Assembly (NCBI RefSeq): GCF_003672135.1
Contig: NC_039506.1
Location: forward strand, 12,958,001-13,022,000
From: Ooceraea biroi
Lineage: Eukaryota > Arthropoda > Insecta > Hymenoptera > Formicidae
Reading direction: 5' to 3'
Length of the DNA: 64,000 bases
Shown: one piece after another, positions 19,063 to 31,048 of the stretch
Layout: the number at the start of each line of letters is the position of its first letter
Position numbering within the stretch: position 1 is the stretch's first letter
Position numbers and translations under genes: made by a program
Notes under the pieces: model-generated
Database searches by the model: none
What the model saw: the letters and a program-made list of their open reading frames with translations, nothing else
What the model was told of the DNA's origin: nothing

Positions 19063-20404
19063 AGACCAAGTATTCGATCTTTAGTGAAGCTAACCAGTTG
19101 ACAAAAAAACGCATTATCTTCACGTATCCTTTTTTTCTTTCAAATATAAGTGTTGGTTGAACAGAGAATTATATATCTATATAATTCTTTCCTTTTAATC
19201 AACTATTTGGAGGAAGAAAAAGGAAAATATATAATATAAGAATGGCTCTTTGTCAATGTGCCAACAATTCACGCTTTTTAAAGGGAAACTTGGTGAATAC
19301 TTGGTTTAGCTATGTATGTGTATATCTATATACATCTTATATATATTATGTATTTTTTTCATTAAGCATATTTCAGAAATCATTTATTATATTAATTAGA
19401 TTGCAAATATTAAATAAAAACGTACAATAAAAACAATAAATACATTTTATATATAATTTTTATTATAACTTTTTAGTATTTGCAACCTTCTGAATACTCG
19501 TATAATAAATTTAAATATAATGTCTAAAGTATTTTCAATTTATTTTAATAAGAGCTTTGTAATTTGTGTGCAACATCATAGGAAAGTTTTAAAATTATTT
19601 CAGTTAACCTTTAGTAATATATCGAAAAGATTTCAGCTATTTTAATAATCTTTCGGCAATACTTCAGAAAGGTTGCAGATTGATCTATACCTTTCAGCAA
19701 CCTTTCTATAAGGTTTTGAATGCAAGTGTCGCGGACATTTTGCTATTCCGGAGTTGTCTCATAACTGTTGCAGAAACATTTTGCAATGTTTATGAGATGC
19801 TTTCATCTGTCAGATGAAATACTTCTGAAATATTTCTGAAATGTTTTCGTGCTGTATGGGAAGTCTGGTTGATGACATGAAACTTTATTTGGAGATGCAA
19901 TTAGTATTTCCCAAACTCTAAAAACATTACAGGCGTATTTCCCAAATGATTTGGCGTTGAAAGAAGCGAAAAAGAACACTATTTGGAATGATAACTATAC
20001 GCTCAACTAATTTTCATTAATTATTAAAAAACTATTATTTCCCAAACTCTAAAAGTTGTTTCCTAAACTTTCCCAAATGATTCCCAAACGATTGCAATAA
20101 AAAAAAAAGATTTATCATATTTGTCTGCTAACTGTACGGCGGTCTCGCAGTTACTTGTGTTAGATGTGTACATCTTACACTTGAAAATCTAAAAAACATT
20201 TAGATGAATGCCAGTTATGATCGAATAAAATAAAGTCATTAATTAATTACGTTAATAATAATTTACTGGCGAAGTTAAGAATATAATTTCTCTATATCAA
20301 TTGTTACTACACCTCGGATCGAATAGTAAGGTGTTTACTGTTTACTGTGAGAAGTATCACCACATGTCTCAGTGGTCGAGTTGGAGGAACAAGCGCCAGC
20401 TAGT

Positions 20405-21130
20405 ATTTTATAATTTAAGTTAAGCTGAAACGGTTTAAAATTACGAAAAATCGTGAAACACGTATTCGATCGTTTCGAGGGGCTACTCTTTTAAGAATGT
20501 TGGATCGGTTGCCGCCTTCAAGGGGGGCTTGGGGGGACCCCAACTTAAAAATTTTTAATGGGACCCCCCATAAAGTATTACATCGTTTGAAAGGACATAG
20601 AAAAGAAAATTTTTGCCGCAAAGCAGAGGTTGATACGTTTATCCATTTGGAAGTTATTTGAGGTCAAACTTCGGAAAAGAGCAATTTTCAAAAATTCATT
20701 ACTCCTAGTTGGAAAATCCTAAAAGAACGTTCGAGATATGAAAATTTTCAAATCTGAATTTTTTTATGGAAAGACCTTAAAAAACGAAAATTTTCAATTT
20801 TGAATCGTTTCAGCTTAACTTAAATTATGAAATATTATACTTTGGAACGCTGTAACTCATTGAAAAATGGTCGAATTGCAAAAGACAAAAAACCCTTGTA
20901 TTCGTCTCATTGTCAGCTACAACTTTTACTTAGAGAGAAAAATCAACTTCCATTTAAAAAATGGCCGTCATGATGAAATCTCTACAATGGCGTCATTTAA
21001 AAATAAATTGACAATATCATCATCTTTCCCCCTTCAAGCCATAAAACTTTTGTCTGAAACATTTTTCTCTACAATGCTTTGTTTCCGAGATATAAGGGGT
21101 GGTAACTGACTTTGTGGACACCCTGTATAT
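20405..21130. repeat. Inverted-repeat element followed by a solo transposon end
   Basis: Inverted arms ttataatttaagttaagctg at ~20407-20427 and the complement at ~20808-20830 enclose ~400 bp with a GC-richer centre (~20515-20575). From ~20831 to 21127 a sequence ends in ggacaccctgtata, the same end as the elements at 2930-3334 and 26580-27630, but no left partner is visible. No gene seen. Confidence 0.5.
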
Positions 21131-21441
21131 TAAAATTGTTTTGCTAAAATCAAATATGAGTCAAATTAAACAGATATATACGTTTGATTTTTAAACGGGA
21201 ACAAAATAAAACACAATTTGTGTTTGATTATTAGAAAGTCAAACAAATTTATATTTCAAATATTTTCTATTTACACACTTATGAGACAAACACTTACAAA
21301 CTTAAGTACTGAATTCTTACAAAATTTCAACAAACCAGATGGCGCTCGCGGCGCAGTTTCTCGCGAGCAAGAGTTGCCTAACAAGGTATTTATTAAATCG
21401 CGATACACTGGGAGTATCTGATAATCTGATGGTCGGACTAA

Positions 21442-21586
21442 GGCCGGTATTCATAGTCGGATCTTATATTTAAGACCGTCTTAAGTTTATCTTCAGATAC
21501 TCCGTAGCCAATGAAATGATTTATACAAAATCTGCAGATAAATTTAAGACGGTCTTAAATATAAGATCCGACTATGAATACCGGCC
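21442..21586. mobile_element. Hairpin MITE (GGCCGGTATTC family), copy 3
   Basis: 145-bp palindrome flanked by TAA on both sides (21439-21441, 21587-21589). Intergenic. Confidence 0.8.
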
Positions 21587-22290
21587 TAAGATGCAGTAAT
21601 CTCTCGCTCTAGGAACCAATTCATCCACTACGCGTCAACAAATTCGTTGGACTTAAAACATATAAACATTTGATTTGCAGAAAATTTCAATTAAGTAGAA
21701 AATCAAACACCTTACACGTGTAATATAATTAAACACCAACCACAAACCCAACACTTATAAATGTTTGAAATGTCAAACATTAATAAACATCTTGAAAACG
21801 GCGACAACGAAAGTGTTTGAAATTTCAAACACTTATTATTTAGAGTGTAGAATATCTTATAGAAACAGTCCATAAACATACGCAAAATGTTCATAGAATA
21901 TGCTACAGAATATTTATAGAACATTCAGAGAATGTGAGTTTTTGTCTACTTCAAATGTTCCATGGAAGGTTCACAGAAACTCTGAAGCATTATATGAGAA
22001 TATTCTAAACATTCTCCGATATTATTCTATGAATGATCATAGAACGATCTTGTGCTGTATGGGCATAAATATGAATATGAATATATAATAAAATAAAGGT
22101 AAAATCATTTATGCATGGTACAGAGGAAGAAAATTCCTCTAAGAGAATATTTTCAATACCAATAGATGGCACAATCATGTTTTGATAAGAGCTGATAAGA
22201 ATGCATGCAAGCGTAATTGTTTACAGTGCAGTGCAGTGCGTGTAGGTATTGCAAGAATGCCTTTGCTGCAAGAGTTTGGCTGATGCAGTA

Positions 22291-22386
22291 TATATAAGTA
22301 TAGCTGGTGTCAACATCGTCTTTAAGAGATCGCTCGCAAAGGATATTGTCCACATTTCATATGGAACAGCTAAACAGAATTATCAG
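22291..22386 (+). promoter_or_regulatory. Possible core promoter and 5' exon of the SLC19 gene
   Basis: TATATAAG at 22291-22298 is followed by ~80 bp ending at attatcag|gtatac (22386), a plausible donor. A matching acceptor (tttaattgcag, ~23538-23548) lies just upstream of the first SLC19 coding exon. The ATG in this piece would meet a stop soon after splicing, so it would be untranslated. This is inference from position and splice motifs only. Confidence 0.3.
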
Positions 22387-22558
22387 GTATACGTGTATCT
22401 CCTTTTTATTAAATAATTTATTAAATTAAATAATAAAAATTATTTAATACACAGACTACTTAAAACAATTAAACAAAGAATTATTCAAATAGAAACTAAA
22501 TGTAATTTTAAAAACTAAATATTATCTTGTTTTTTTAATTATATGTATATGTACTAAT

Positions 22559-22562
22559 AATA

Positions 22563-22616
<54 letters not shown>
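22559..22616. repeat. (TA)n microsatellite
   Basis: Nearly pure TA run of ~58 bp. The surrounding 21590-23595 is AT-rich and shows no gene other than the possible 5' exon. A solo GTGCTGTATGGG end is at 22052-22063 and degenerate gaacattc repeats precede it. Confidence 0.9.
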
Positions 22617-22619
<3 letters not shown>

Positions 22620-23595
22620 TATCAGTTTATACGAGATGTATTTTTTTATGTCTTACATTTGTTACATAAAAATTGAAAGAAACTATAGAAAATAATTAAA
22701 ACAGTTACATATAAAGGATTAAAATGTATTAAACAATTGAATTATATAAGGTGTCAAAAAAGAATTTAGAACCTCTAGGGTAGATAGTGCTCATTATATT
22801 GACATTATTATACTGACTATATTTGCATTGTGAGTAGAAAGTGCTTAGTAAATATTTTACAAGTTATATTTAAGAAATATTACTTATAAAAATCAATCTC
22901 AATCCTTTTATACTTATAAGTTTTATGGTTTTGCTAACGCAAGAGTGATTTGTGTGCTCCCACGCACGACTTCACGCACGGGAGAAGAACATGTGAATTA
23001 CTTTTTGGAAATATTATAATTATAATAATAATAATATTAACATTAGTTATTATTACATTAATATGTGATATAATTATTGTATTATAATTACAATATTATT
23101 ATAATTTGTTGTTGTAATATATTAACATAATATAATAGTATGGTAAGATACTCGTTCGTTTATTCCGCGCATCAATCAATGAAAGCATACAAATAATTTG
23201 CGTCATTAAATCAGAAAACTATTTGTAACTTTTAAAGGATTGATTTTGTAATCTTTATTTACCTATGTTTGCTAAATTATAAATTCTGAACCCTCCTTTC
23301 TAACACTCTAATATTATTAAATAATTAATAAATAATAAATAAATTAGTAAATAATTAAATTATAATACTATACATACATTTATATTAATAGTGTTATGTT
23401 ATATAGGTTTTATCTTTATAATAATATATATTAGATAAAAGTTTAATTAAACTATATGATTTGCATATAATATTGATTCTACATTAAATAAATTAATGCT
23501 GTTTTCTTCCTCTACAAATATGCTGAAAATTCTTAAATTTAATTGCAGATGTGAAGTGTAATCAGTTGAATAAAGGATAGTAAAATATTTGCAAC

Positions 23596-26316
23596 ATGCA
23601 TTGGATTAAGATTTCGTGCATTTTGTGCATGTTTGGATGTTTTAAGGATTTTCATCCATCTGAGTCATTCATAACGGATTACTTAACGGGACCTTGGAAA
23701 AATTTTACAGCTGACGAAGTTGGTTCAAAATAAATAACATATTGATTAACATCAATTTGAAACACTTTGACTGACATAATTAAATGCGCCATTAAAATCA
23801 TATTACAGGTAAATGTTTACAGGTAATACAATTTTTTACAGGTAAATCATTATATTTATTCTGTGGCTACATACAGCTATTTATTATCATTAGTACTAAT
23901 GTTCTTGATCACGGATTTCGTCCGATACAAACCTATCATCATACTCTGTGGCCTCTCCGGCTTTGCCACTTTTCTCCTGATAATACTGGGGAAGATTGTG
24001 ATTGTTTTACAAATTGCGAAATTTTTGTTCGGCTTGTTCCTGTCCGCGGAAGTGGCTTATTATACTTATATATATGCCAAAGTAGATAAAAAACACTATC
24101 AGGAGGTGACAAGCCATACCAAAGCGGCGTCTTTATTTGGTCGTAGCATGTCAGGCATCATAGCTCAGTCAACAGCATCCTTCGATTTATTAAATTATCA
24201 TCAGCTCAATTATTTGACTCTTTCAGGTACGTAAATAAGCAAACTTAAGAAAAATATTAAATACGCTTGAATTAAATGCCTTAACAATATTATAATAATA
24301 TATACGTGTATTATAATAATATATTATGTGCGCAAATTAATTCAGTGTGGTTTTCTTGAAGAAATTGAGCCTTTATTTATTTTCTTTTTTTGAGAGGAGA
24401 TTCATTCATTTAACTGCCAATTAGATGAAAAAGTATTAGAAAATGATGGCGAATTTATTTCCAAGATTGACATGTTAATTTTTTTGTAATATATAGGCTC
24501 AATTTTTCAAAGAAAAGCACCGAATTAATTTGTACACCTAACATATAATATAATAATATTAATGTTATATTGCCGATTATATTAATGATATATACATACT
24601 TATTATATAATTCAATTAATATATGGTAACTGTGTAAAGATTAGGAATAACCTCACTGTCTTTAATTGTTTATAACTTTGTAATAAACAACAAGTAACGG
24701 CTAAAACTCTTTAGAATAGAAGTTTAGTCACATCCTTGATAATATATGTCAAGGTCATTGAAATCGATGAGGCTCTAATCTCTCTTACTTAATATTTTTA
24801 TTTAATAAATAATTAACGTTAATTAATATATAATTTATCTATACATATGTATAAAATATTTATTTTTGTAGCTATGGCTATTGCAACAGTTTGGTCACTC
24901 TTTTTGCATTCCGTGGGTCAATCCATCTATTTTCATCGTGTTAGCGATTCTGATGATGAGAATTCGATTAGAAGTACGCAGAAGGAAAGAGAAGAGGCCA
25001 TTCAGTCACAACAATCAAACAATCCTGAGGAATCAAAAATATCGTGCAAGAACAGGAAGAAACACAACTCGTTACTTTACAAAATCAAAAGTGCATACGC
25101 GCTATTATGGAAACACTTTGTGCAGGCTTACACTATCATGTGATTAAATGGTCAGCCTGGTGGGCCTTGTCTACTTGCGGTTATCTGTTAATCACCATGT
25201 ACTCGCAATTACTTTGGCAAACGGCAGTGAAGCCGGACGACAGAATCTACAATGGTGCCGTGGACTTCCTCTATACGATCATAAGTAAAGAAAAAGTTTT
25301 ATCTTTTAGGAGAGAAACATTGTGTGTAAACTTCACAAAATTAAAGCAATCAATTTTAAATAATTGATTATTTGTATTAATGTAAGGCAGGATGAATTGT
25401 ATAACATGATTACAATTATCTTTTAAAATATAAAGATAGTGATTTTTTTATATTTGTTTTCCATTAGGTTCGATATCCGTGTTTTCCGTAGGAAAGATAC
25501 GATTAAACTGGGTTGCATTGGGGGACATAACATGTTCTGCCTTCGCATTCCTAGAAGCCGCTATATTGTTGGCCTCTTCTTATAGTTACAACATTTGGTT
25601 TTTATATGCCGGCTATATTATATTCGGCGTAATTTATCACACTATGGTGACTGTTGCAAGGTCAGTTTTCCGAGCGATTAATTTAATGCAATTAACGTAA
25701 TTAGAGTCTGAATTAAAATTTAAGTTAAGCAAATTTTAAGAAGAGAATATATTTCTTAAACGGAGCAAGTTTTAATAAAATTTAAATAGAGAGAGAAGGA
25801 GAGAAGAGGTGTTTAAATAGAATTTCTTAAAATAAATTTATATAATATATATTATAAAATATATTTCGTGTAGGATAAACGTTTTTTCTTTAATTTATTT
25901 ATTTGACTTACAATTATTATGAGAAAACATAAGAAAAAAAGCATAATAAATATTTTACTTTCGTTCGTTCGCAGTTTCGAGGTTGCCAAGTGCATATCTG
26001 AAGATAGTCACGGCTTGATATTCGGAGTGAATATATTTCTTGCATTATTGATGCAGAGCTTTCTAACGCTCATAGTCGTCACTACGCTCAAGCTTGATAT
26101 CAGGACACAAGTGAGAATCGTGCGCTAATCATTACATATCAAAATTACACCAAAGATCAGCGATAGCTGATAACGCGATTTTTTGTTTTTTAGTTCTATA
26201 TCTATGGTGGCTACTTTCTAGTCTTAGGTGTGATATACACCGTGCTGAGTACAATTAACATCGTGCAACATCGTCGAAGCACCACTGAAGAAGAGCGTAT
26301 CAGACGTACTGTTTAA
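23596..26316 (+). CDS. SLC19-family folate/thiamine transporter, one frameshift in exon 3
   Basis: Six exons: 23596-23718, 23842-24226, 24872-25284, 25468-25660, 25975-26110 and 26194-26316, with compatible phases. SLC19 proteins are ~12-helix plasma-membrane carriers of reduced folate or thiamine. The family N-terminus is clear (CMFGCFKDFHPSESFITDYL, then a PWKNFTADE segment). So are ATYSYLLSLVLM, YTYIYAKVDKKHYQEVTSHT, a charged central cytoplasmic loop (DSDDENSIRSTQKEREEA), HVIKWSAWWALSTCGYL, and SFEVAKCISEDSHGLIFG. At ~25126-25134 the frame reads HFVQAYT then TGA, while the next frame continues HVIKWS. One missing base would restore it, giving ~457 aa. The other exons are intact, so a sequencing error or a recent mutation is possible. 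Exon 1 uses a weak donor (GTTGGT). Substrate cannot be told from sequence alone. Confidence 0.87.
24329..24534. mobile_element. MITE with TGCGCAAATTAATTCRGTG ends, copy 1
   Basis: Ends TGCGCAAATTAATTCAGTG and CACCGAATTAATTTGTACA are inverted copies. A second copy is in a WDSUB1 intron (36520-36728), with the same internal text (attttctaatacttttc). Probably a deleted mariner relative. It lies in SLC19 intron 2. 24640-24780 in the same intron carries a diverged copy of the repeat also seen at 9.9 and 11.9 kb. Confidence 0.65.
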
Positions 26317-26579
26317 TCTCCAATGTGTGTTAATAGAATAGACTGAATGAACTTTTATTAGTTTTAAAAGAAATTCCACTGAATCGAAATCGCTGACTAG
26401 AAATCATTGATGATAAATTAAAAAGATTTATCTTCTAGTGTGTTGACTCGATAAGTTACAATTTTCTTTAACGTATCTCGTATTGGAATTGGTAAAAATT
26501 AGACAAGAGATATGATGTTTTGCGATGGAATAGTTAATATTGTTTTAAGAGACTCTTTGATTATGGTGGATTATTTATA

Positions 26580-27630
26580 CAGGGTGTCCCAGGTTTTAAC
26601 CAACAAACTGCGGGAGCATATTCTACTAGTGGAAATAAGAAAAAATTCTTATATCGAATTTGCTTAGAAATGCTTTATTACAAAGTTATAAACCAATATT
26701 GAAAAGAAATATGAGATAAATAACAACGGAACATAGTGTAGAATTTGGAAGGTCGAAGATGTTTATGTTATGTGTATTCACATGTATTAATGTTCACTAT
26801 GTTGAAACGATTCAGTATGATTGTTACTTTCACAACAGTAGCTGTTAGATTTCAATCGTCGTGTGAACTAGCAATTACTATCAGAATGCCAAAAGTGTTT
26901 TCAAATGAGGAATACACTGATATTCATTTCGTGTACGGATTCTGTGACGGAAATGCACGAGCTGCCGTACGAGAGTATCAACGTAAATTTCCTAACAGGA
27001 GAGTACCAGATAGTTCTGTGTTTAGTAATACCCATTTGCAATTACGTAATTTGGGTTCATTTCGACCTATAAATGAATATGATGATGTTCGTTCAGCTCT
27101 AAGACACCGAGGACGCTCGGAAAGAATCTTAAATCTTTTTGATAATACTCCTACACAAAGTGTTCGACGTGCTTCAGCTCAACTGCAGATATCACGAAAC
27201 ACTATTTGGAGAACATTGCGTGCTGATGACAGATTCGCATATCATTACACACCTGTACAAGAATGACTTCCAATCGATTATCAGAAACGAGTCGAATTTT
27301 GTAACTGGTATGTGAATGCAGTAGAAAGGGACAATCTTTTCTCATCAATGATATTATGGACAGATGAAGCGACCTTTACAAGACGAGGCATATTCAATTC
27401 TCATAATAGCCATGTATGGGCTCATAATAATCCACATACTACCAGACAAAGAAACATAATTTTTATTTATGTGAAAAAATCCGTTGTTACTTATCTCATA
27501 TTTTTTTTCAATATTGGTTTATAACTTTGTAATAAAGTATTTCTAAGCAAACTCGATATAAGAATTTTTTCTTATTTCCACTAGTAGAATATGCTCCCGC
27601 CGTTTGTCGGTTAAAACCCGGGACACCCTG
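26580..27630 (+). mobile_element. Tc1/mariner-like element with ~150-bp TIRs and truncated DUF4817-type ORF
   Basis: Starts CAGGGTGTCCCAGGTTTTAA, ends GTTAAAACCCGGGACACCCTG-like, with TA on both sides (26578-26579, 27631-27632). The inverted repeats extend ~150 bp on each side with high identity. The element is 1051 bp, short because the transposase gene runs directly into the right TIR, so an internal deletion removed its C-terminal half. It lies just downstream of the SLC19 gene in the same orientation. Confidence 0.85.
26886..27470 (+). pseudogene. Truncated transposase with DUF4817-like N-terminus
   Basis: From the ATG at 26886: MPKVFSNEEYTDIHFVYGFC, then NARAAVREYQRKFPNRRVPD, the signature of the insect transposon DUF4817 region. 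A helix-turn-helix segment follows (QSVRRASAQLQISRNTIWRT). A TGA at 27264-27266 breaks the frame, which reopens in the same phase to ILWTDEATFTRRG, carrying the first catalytic Asp. The rest of the DDE domain is missing. An in-frame upstream ATG at 26745 would lie within the TIR and is less likely. Confidence 0.8.
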
Positions 27631-27699
27631 TATATATAAAACTAGAATTATATTAGATACATTATGATGTTATCAATTTTACCGCATGCATCTAAAATG

Positions 27700-27810
27700 C
27701 TTAAAAGTATTTTTCATATTTAAATATCGTATTATTATTATATTATTTTGTTAGACGCATTTTTTGAATTTAATCATTTAAGTATAACTCATTATTTATG
27801 TTCTACATAT

Positions 27811-27845
<35 letters not shown>

Positions 27846-28484
27846 ATATATGTGTATATATATATATATACACATATATGTAGAAGAAAACTTTGATACA
27901 TATTTATTAAGATCTGAAAGAAAAGAAATATAACAAGAAATGTAGATGCATACGTTAAGAGTGTCTAGTATAAAAAATAATACGTCTGTATCACTACTGT
28001 TATTATTGTTATAATATCAGTTTTATTATTCGTACATAGCTATATAGAAAGATCACGTTTATAACTGCGAAATCACTCAATGCTCAAGCTCGATTGCGCG
28101 CAATCGGACTTTTCTCCGCGATAGCACAATTTTAAATTGCACTATTTTCAATCAACGTTATCATGCCGCTCCCTACATTTCCGTACCTTCCTCGTCACGC
28201 AGTAACAATTCCAAACAATTTTTCAATTATATCACAGAAATACAGACTTCAAATTTGAGTGATAATCTGAAAACGCACTGTTAAAAATACCGTGTTCGTT
28301 AATGGGTGATTGAAGAGCTCATAAAAATCACGTAAAAACCTGTACGTAAACGCTAATTATCGAAACAATTTCGGCGGCTCCAAAGAAAATCTTCGCGCTC
28401 TCAATTTCTTTTCGGAAAGAGAAATTACTCGCGCTTTATATGTTCCTCCGAGACTGCACCTACGTATAAGCGTACGTACGGTCT
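27700..28484. other. AT-rich intergenic DNA with (GT)n/(TA)n microsatellite
   Basis: 27813-27875 is a (GT)n run followed by tatatgtgtatatatatata. The remainder shows no ORF or family I recognise. ~28080-28480 is somewhat less AT-rich. Confidence 0.6.
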
Positions 28485-28488
28485 TTAA

Positions 28489-29192
28489 GGGAGGAAATCC
28501 ATGTAAATGGACGAAAAATGGTTATTTTTAATAATTTTTTGTTAATACAAGGACATAGAATAAACTTTTAAAACTTTTAGTAGAATTTCTTTATACTTTA
28601 AATAAGCGAAAAACATTGGTAAAGTAAAAAATAATTTCAAAATGGCGGATTTAAAAAGCGATGTTTTAGCAAATCGAGGTGCCAAACGGCCCGCACTCTA
28701 GCATCGGCTGTAATCATCTGAAATCAAAAAACCAAAGAGCGTTTTGTTAATTAAGGATGTAGTTTGTCGGTGAACCTAAAACTTTGATAAAATAATTAAA
28801 TTAAACAATTGTTTTAAATAAAAAGACAAAAAAATCTTGTAAAATTCGACTTCTTTTTTTTAAATTGCACCGTTTTTTTAATATTGCGATTTTTACTTTA
28901 TTTTTAGGTTCACCGACAAACTACATCCTTAATTAACAAAACGTTCTTTGGTTTTTTGATTTCAGATGATTACAGCCGATGCTAGAGTGCGGGCTGTTTG
29001 GCACCTCGATTTGCTAAAACATCGCTTTTTAAATCCGCCATTTTGAAATTATTTTTCACTTTACCAATGTTTTTCGCTTATTTAAAGTGTAAAGAAACTA
29101 CTAAAAGTTGTAAAAGTTTATTCTATGTCCTTGTATTAACAAAAAATTATTTAAAATAACCATTTTTCGTCCATTTACATGGATTTCCCCCC
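28489..29192. mobile_element. TTAA-flanked foldback element
   Basis: Arms starting GGGAGGAAATCCATGTAAAT and ending in the complement pair along nearly the whole 704 bp, with a short centre around 28830-28860. TTAA flanks both ends (28485-28488, 29193-29196), the duplication of piggyBac-type elements. No coding capacity. A nearly perfect long hairpin would form if transcribed. Confidence 0.75.
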
Positions 29193-29196
29193 TTAA

Positions 29197-31048
29197 TATA
29201 GTTTTATATGTATATACAATTTTCTGTAACTCCATAATGCTTAAGACTAGTATAAGAGTTAATTAATACTGTGTGATTACAAAAAGAAACGTTACATCGT
29301 CTCCATGATCGATTACGACTATCTACATTATACATATCGCTGACCGCGAAGTGCGTAATAAAATACACCCGCAGTATTTACGAAAATTGACGAACAAACG
29401 ACTCTCTGTGCTTGTTGCTGGTAACAATTGATTTACTAATTGATTTAAAAGAAGGACTACGTATTTGTTACATGTTGGTGCAACAAATAAATAAATAAAA
29501 AATATTAAAACCTGTTTGCGAAATTAATATATTATTACTCACACGCTCTATATATCAATGTATTTTCAAGTAACTTTCCAAGTATTTCAAATTCCAAAAA
29601 TAAACGCGCTAATGCCATATACTATAAAATCGAGATACTTGTTGAATATTTCGAGAAATATGATAATATCCCGCTGTTAATTAAGTTAGGCACAGATATT
29701 TCTATACTACCGAGTAGCATATTCATTCATTTTAATATGTATTTATAATGCACAAATATTCGTATATTATTTACCAAATTGAAAACTTGGTTATCAGTTT
29801 TACCGTTGTACCGTTTTCACGCTTAAAAATCTCGATATAGTGAGATAAAAATTTACAACTTTGCAGCTAATAGTAAAAATGGTCTTAGAGCCATTTAATA
29901 TCTGAAAGATCTATAGTTTACGGTAATTATCTCTTTTTAATCAATTAGACGTTAAATAATCCTTATTTAATCGTGAATTTTCTTATTTTCTCGTGTAAAA
30001 TCTACCCTTTTAATGTAATTGTATATTCGAAATCAGTTCTGTCTCTCTGCTTAAAACAGGATATATCGAGGATATATTTTATATTACGTAAACTCGTAAA
30101 TTCTGCGTCTCTCATCTTCGATAAGAAAAATCCCAGCTATCTTATGGAAAATTTCGAATAGCCAATATTGCAAGAGGGTGACAAAGGCATCACTTTCGTC
30201 GAGAATAACGTAGCGCGTTCATTCCCGAATATTTCTAAAACTTCCGTTTATTATTACCTAGAACCAATATAAAATCCCGTATATATTCGATATATTTATC
30301 TACATATACGTGTATATACTCGACTACTCAGTTAATATTGGATATTTAGACCAGCGCGCTTCCACTATTCGTTATCTCGAGGATTGTCCATAAATTCTCG
30401 TGGACTTGTACTTGTTGCTTTGCATCAGGTATCTGGATCGTAACGAGTATAATACACGCGTCACACCGTCGGACGTTCGGAAATCTTTTGACAATCTTCT
30501 TTCATGGACATTCTCGACATTGGCCACTCTTAAATACGTGCCACGTCTCAGCAACATTGTGGCACTTTCAATTTTAATAATAACGAGCTTATCCGATCGT
30601 ATATATTTTTTTCGCAGACATATTTTCGATGACTACACAAATTCAGAATTAATTTCAATTTCAATCGCGAAATGTGTCATGTTTCGCAATTTTGAGAAAA
30701 ATTAGAAATCGTTATTTTTCTCAGCTCTTTAGACGGCATTTTTCAACAACGATGAAATATAATTGTACCATCGTTAATTTTAAGTCTCGTTTTATACTCT
30801 TATATACATTTAATTGGTCCACGAATACCGATCGACGTTTGAATTCTTTTTTATTCTTCGACAACGAGAACGAATGTCATTGCGTTAAAAACGCCCTGAA
30901 AAATTATCCTGATTCTTTAATTTAACTTAAGAGATAATAAATTCGATTATCGCGTGTATCGTGAATTGCCGACACGTGCGTGTGTGATATACTCTCTGCT
31001 TTTTCTTCCTTCCTTCCATATTGCGGTATAGTGGATAAAATGCGATTA
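29197..31048. other. Region without recognised gene (3' flank of WDSUB1)
   Basis: Open frames here are short and do not resemble known proteins. The part nearest 31048 is the 3' UTR side of the minus-strand WDSUB1 gene. The rest is plain AT-rich DNA with slightly more CpG from ~30350 to 30600. Confidence 0.5.

Larger units (their letters stand above)
18064..19860. mobile_element. TIR element CCCATACAGCAC...GTGCTGTATGGG
   Basis: 12-bp perfect terminal inverted repeats at 18064-18075 and 19849-19860. The subterminal regions are arrays of degenerate units such as tttcagaaaggttttaaaat and the reverse. A second element (18193-18953) is nested inside. A gaa-like duplication flanks the insertion in the palindrome arm. 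No ORF of note. A solo end of the same type (gtgctgtatggg) is at 22052-22063. Confidence 0.7.
15699..20302. mobile_element. Large palindromic element with insertions in both arms
   Basis: The outer arms pair: gatatagag...cttaacttcgccagtaa at ~15699-15745 matches the complement at ~20260-20302. The inner arms pair around an axis at ~17433. The left arm carries a tRNA-like insertion (~15858-16030) and a short hairpin (16662-16800). The right arm carries a 1.8 kb TIR element (18064-19860). Subrepeats of tttgggaaa type and a 101-codon open frame are mirrored in both arms. No transposase motif is recognised. The element lies between the P450 and SLC19 genes. Confidence 0.75.

Noticed and set aside
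30372..30925. Overlapping frames of 60-101 codons on both strands
   Set aside because: Low-complexity, no similarity recognised, opposing strands open in the same place.
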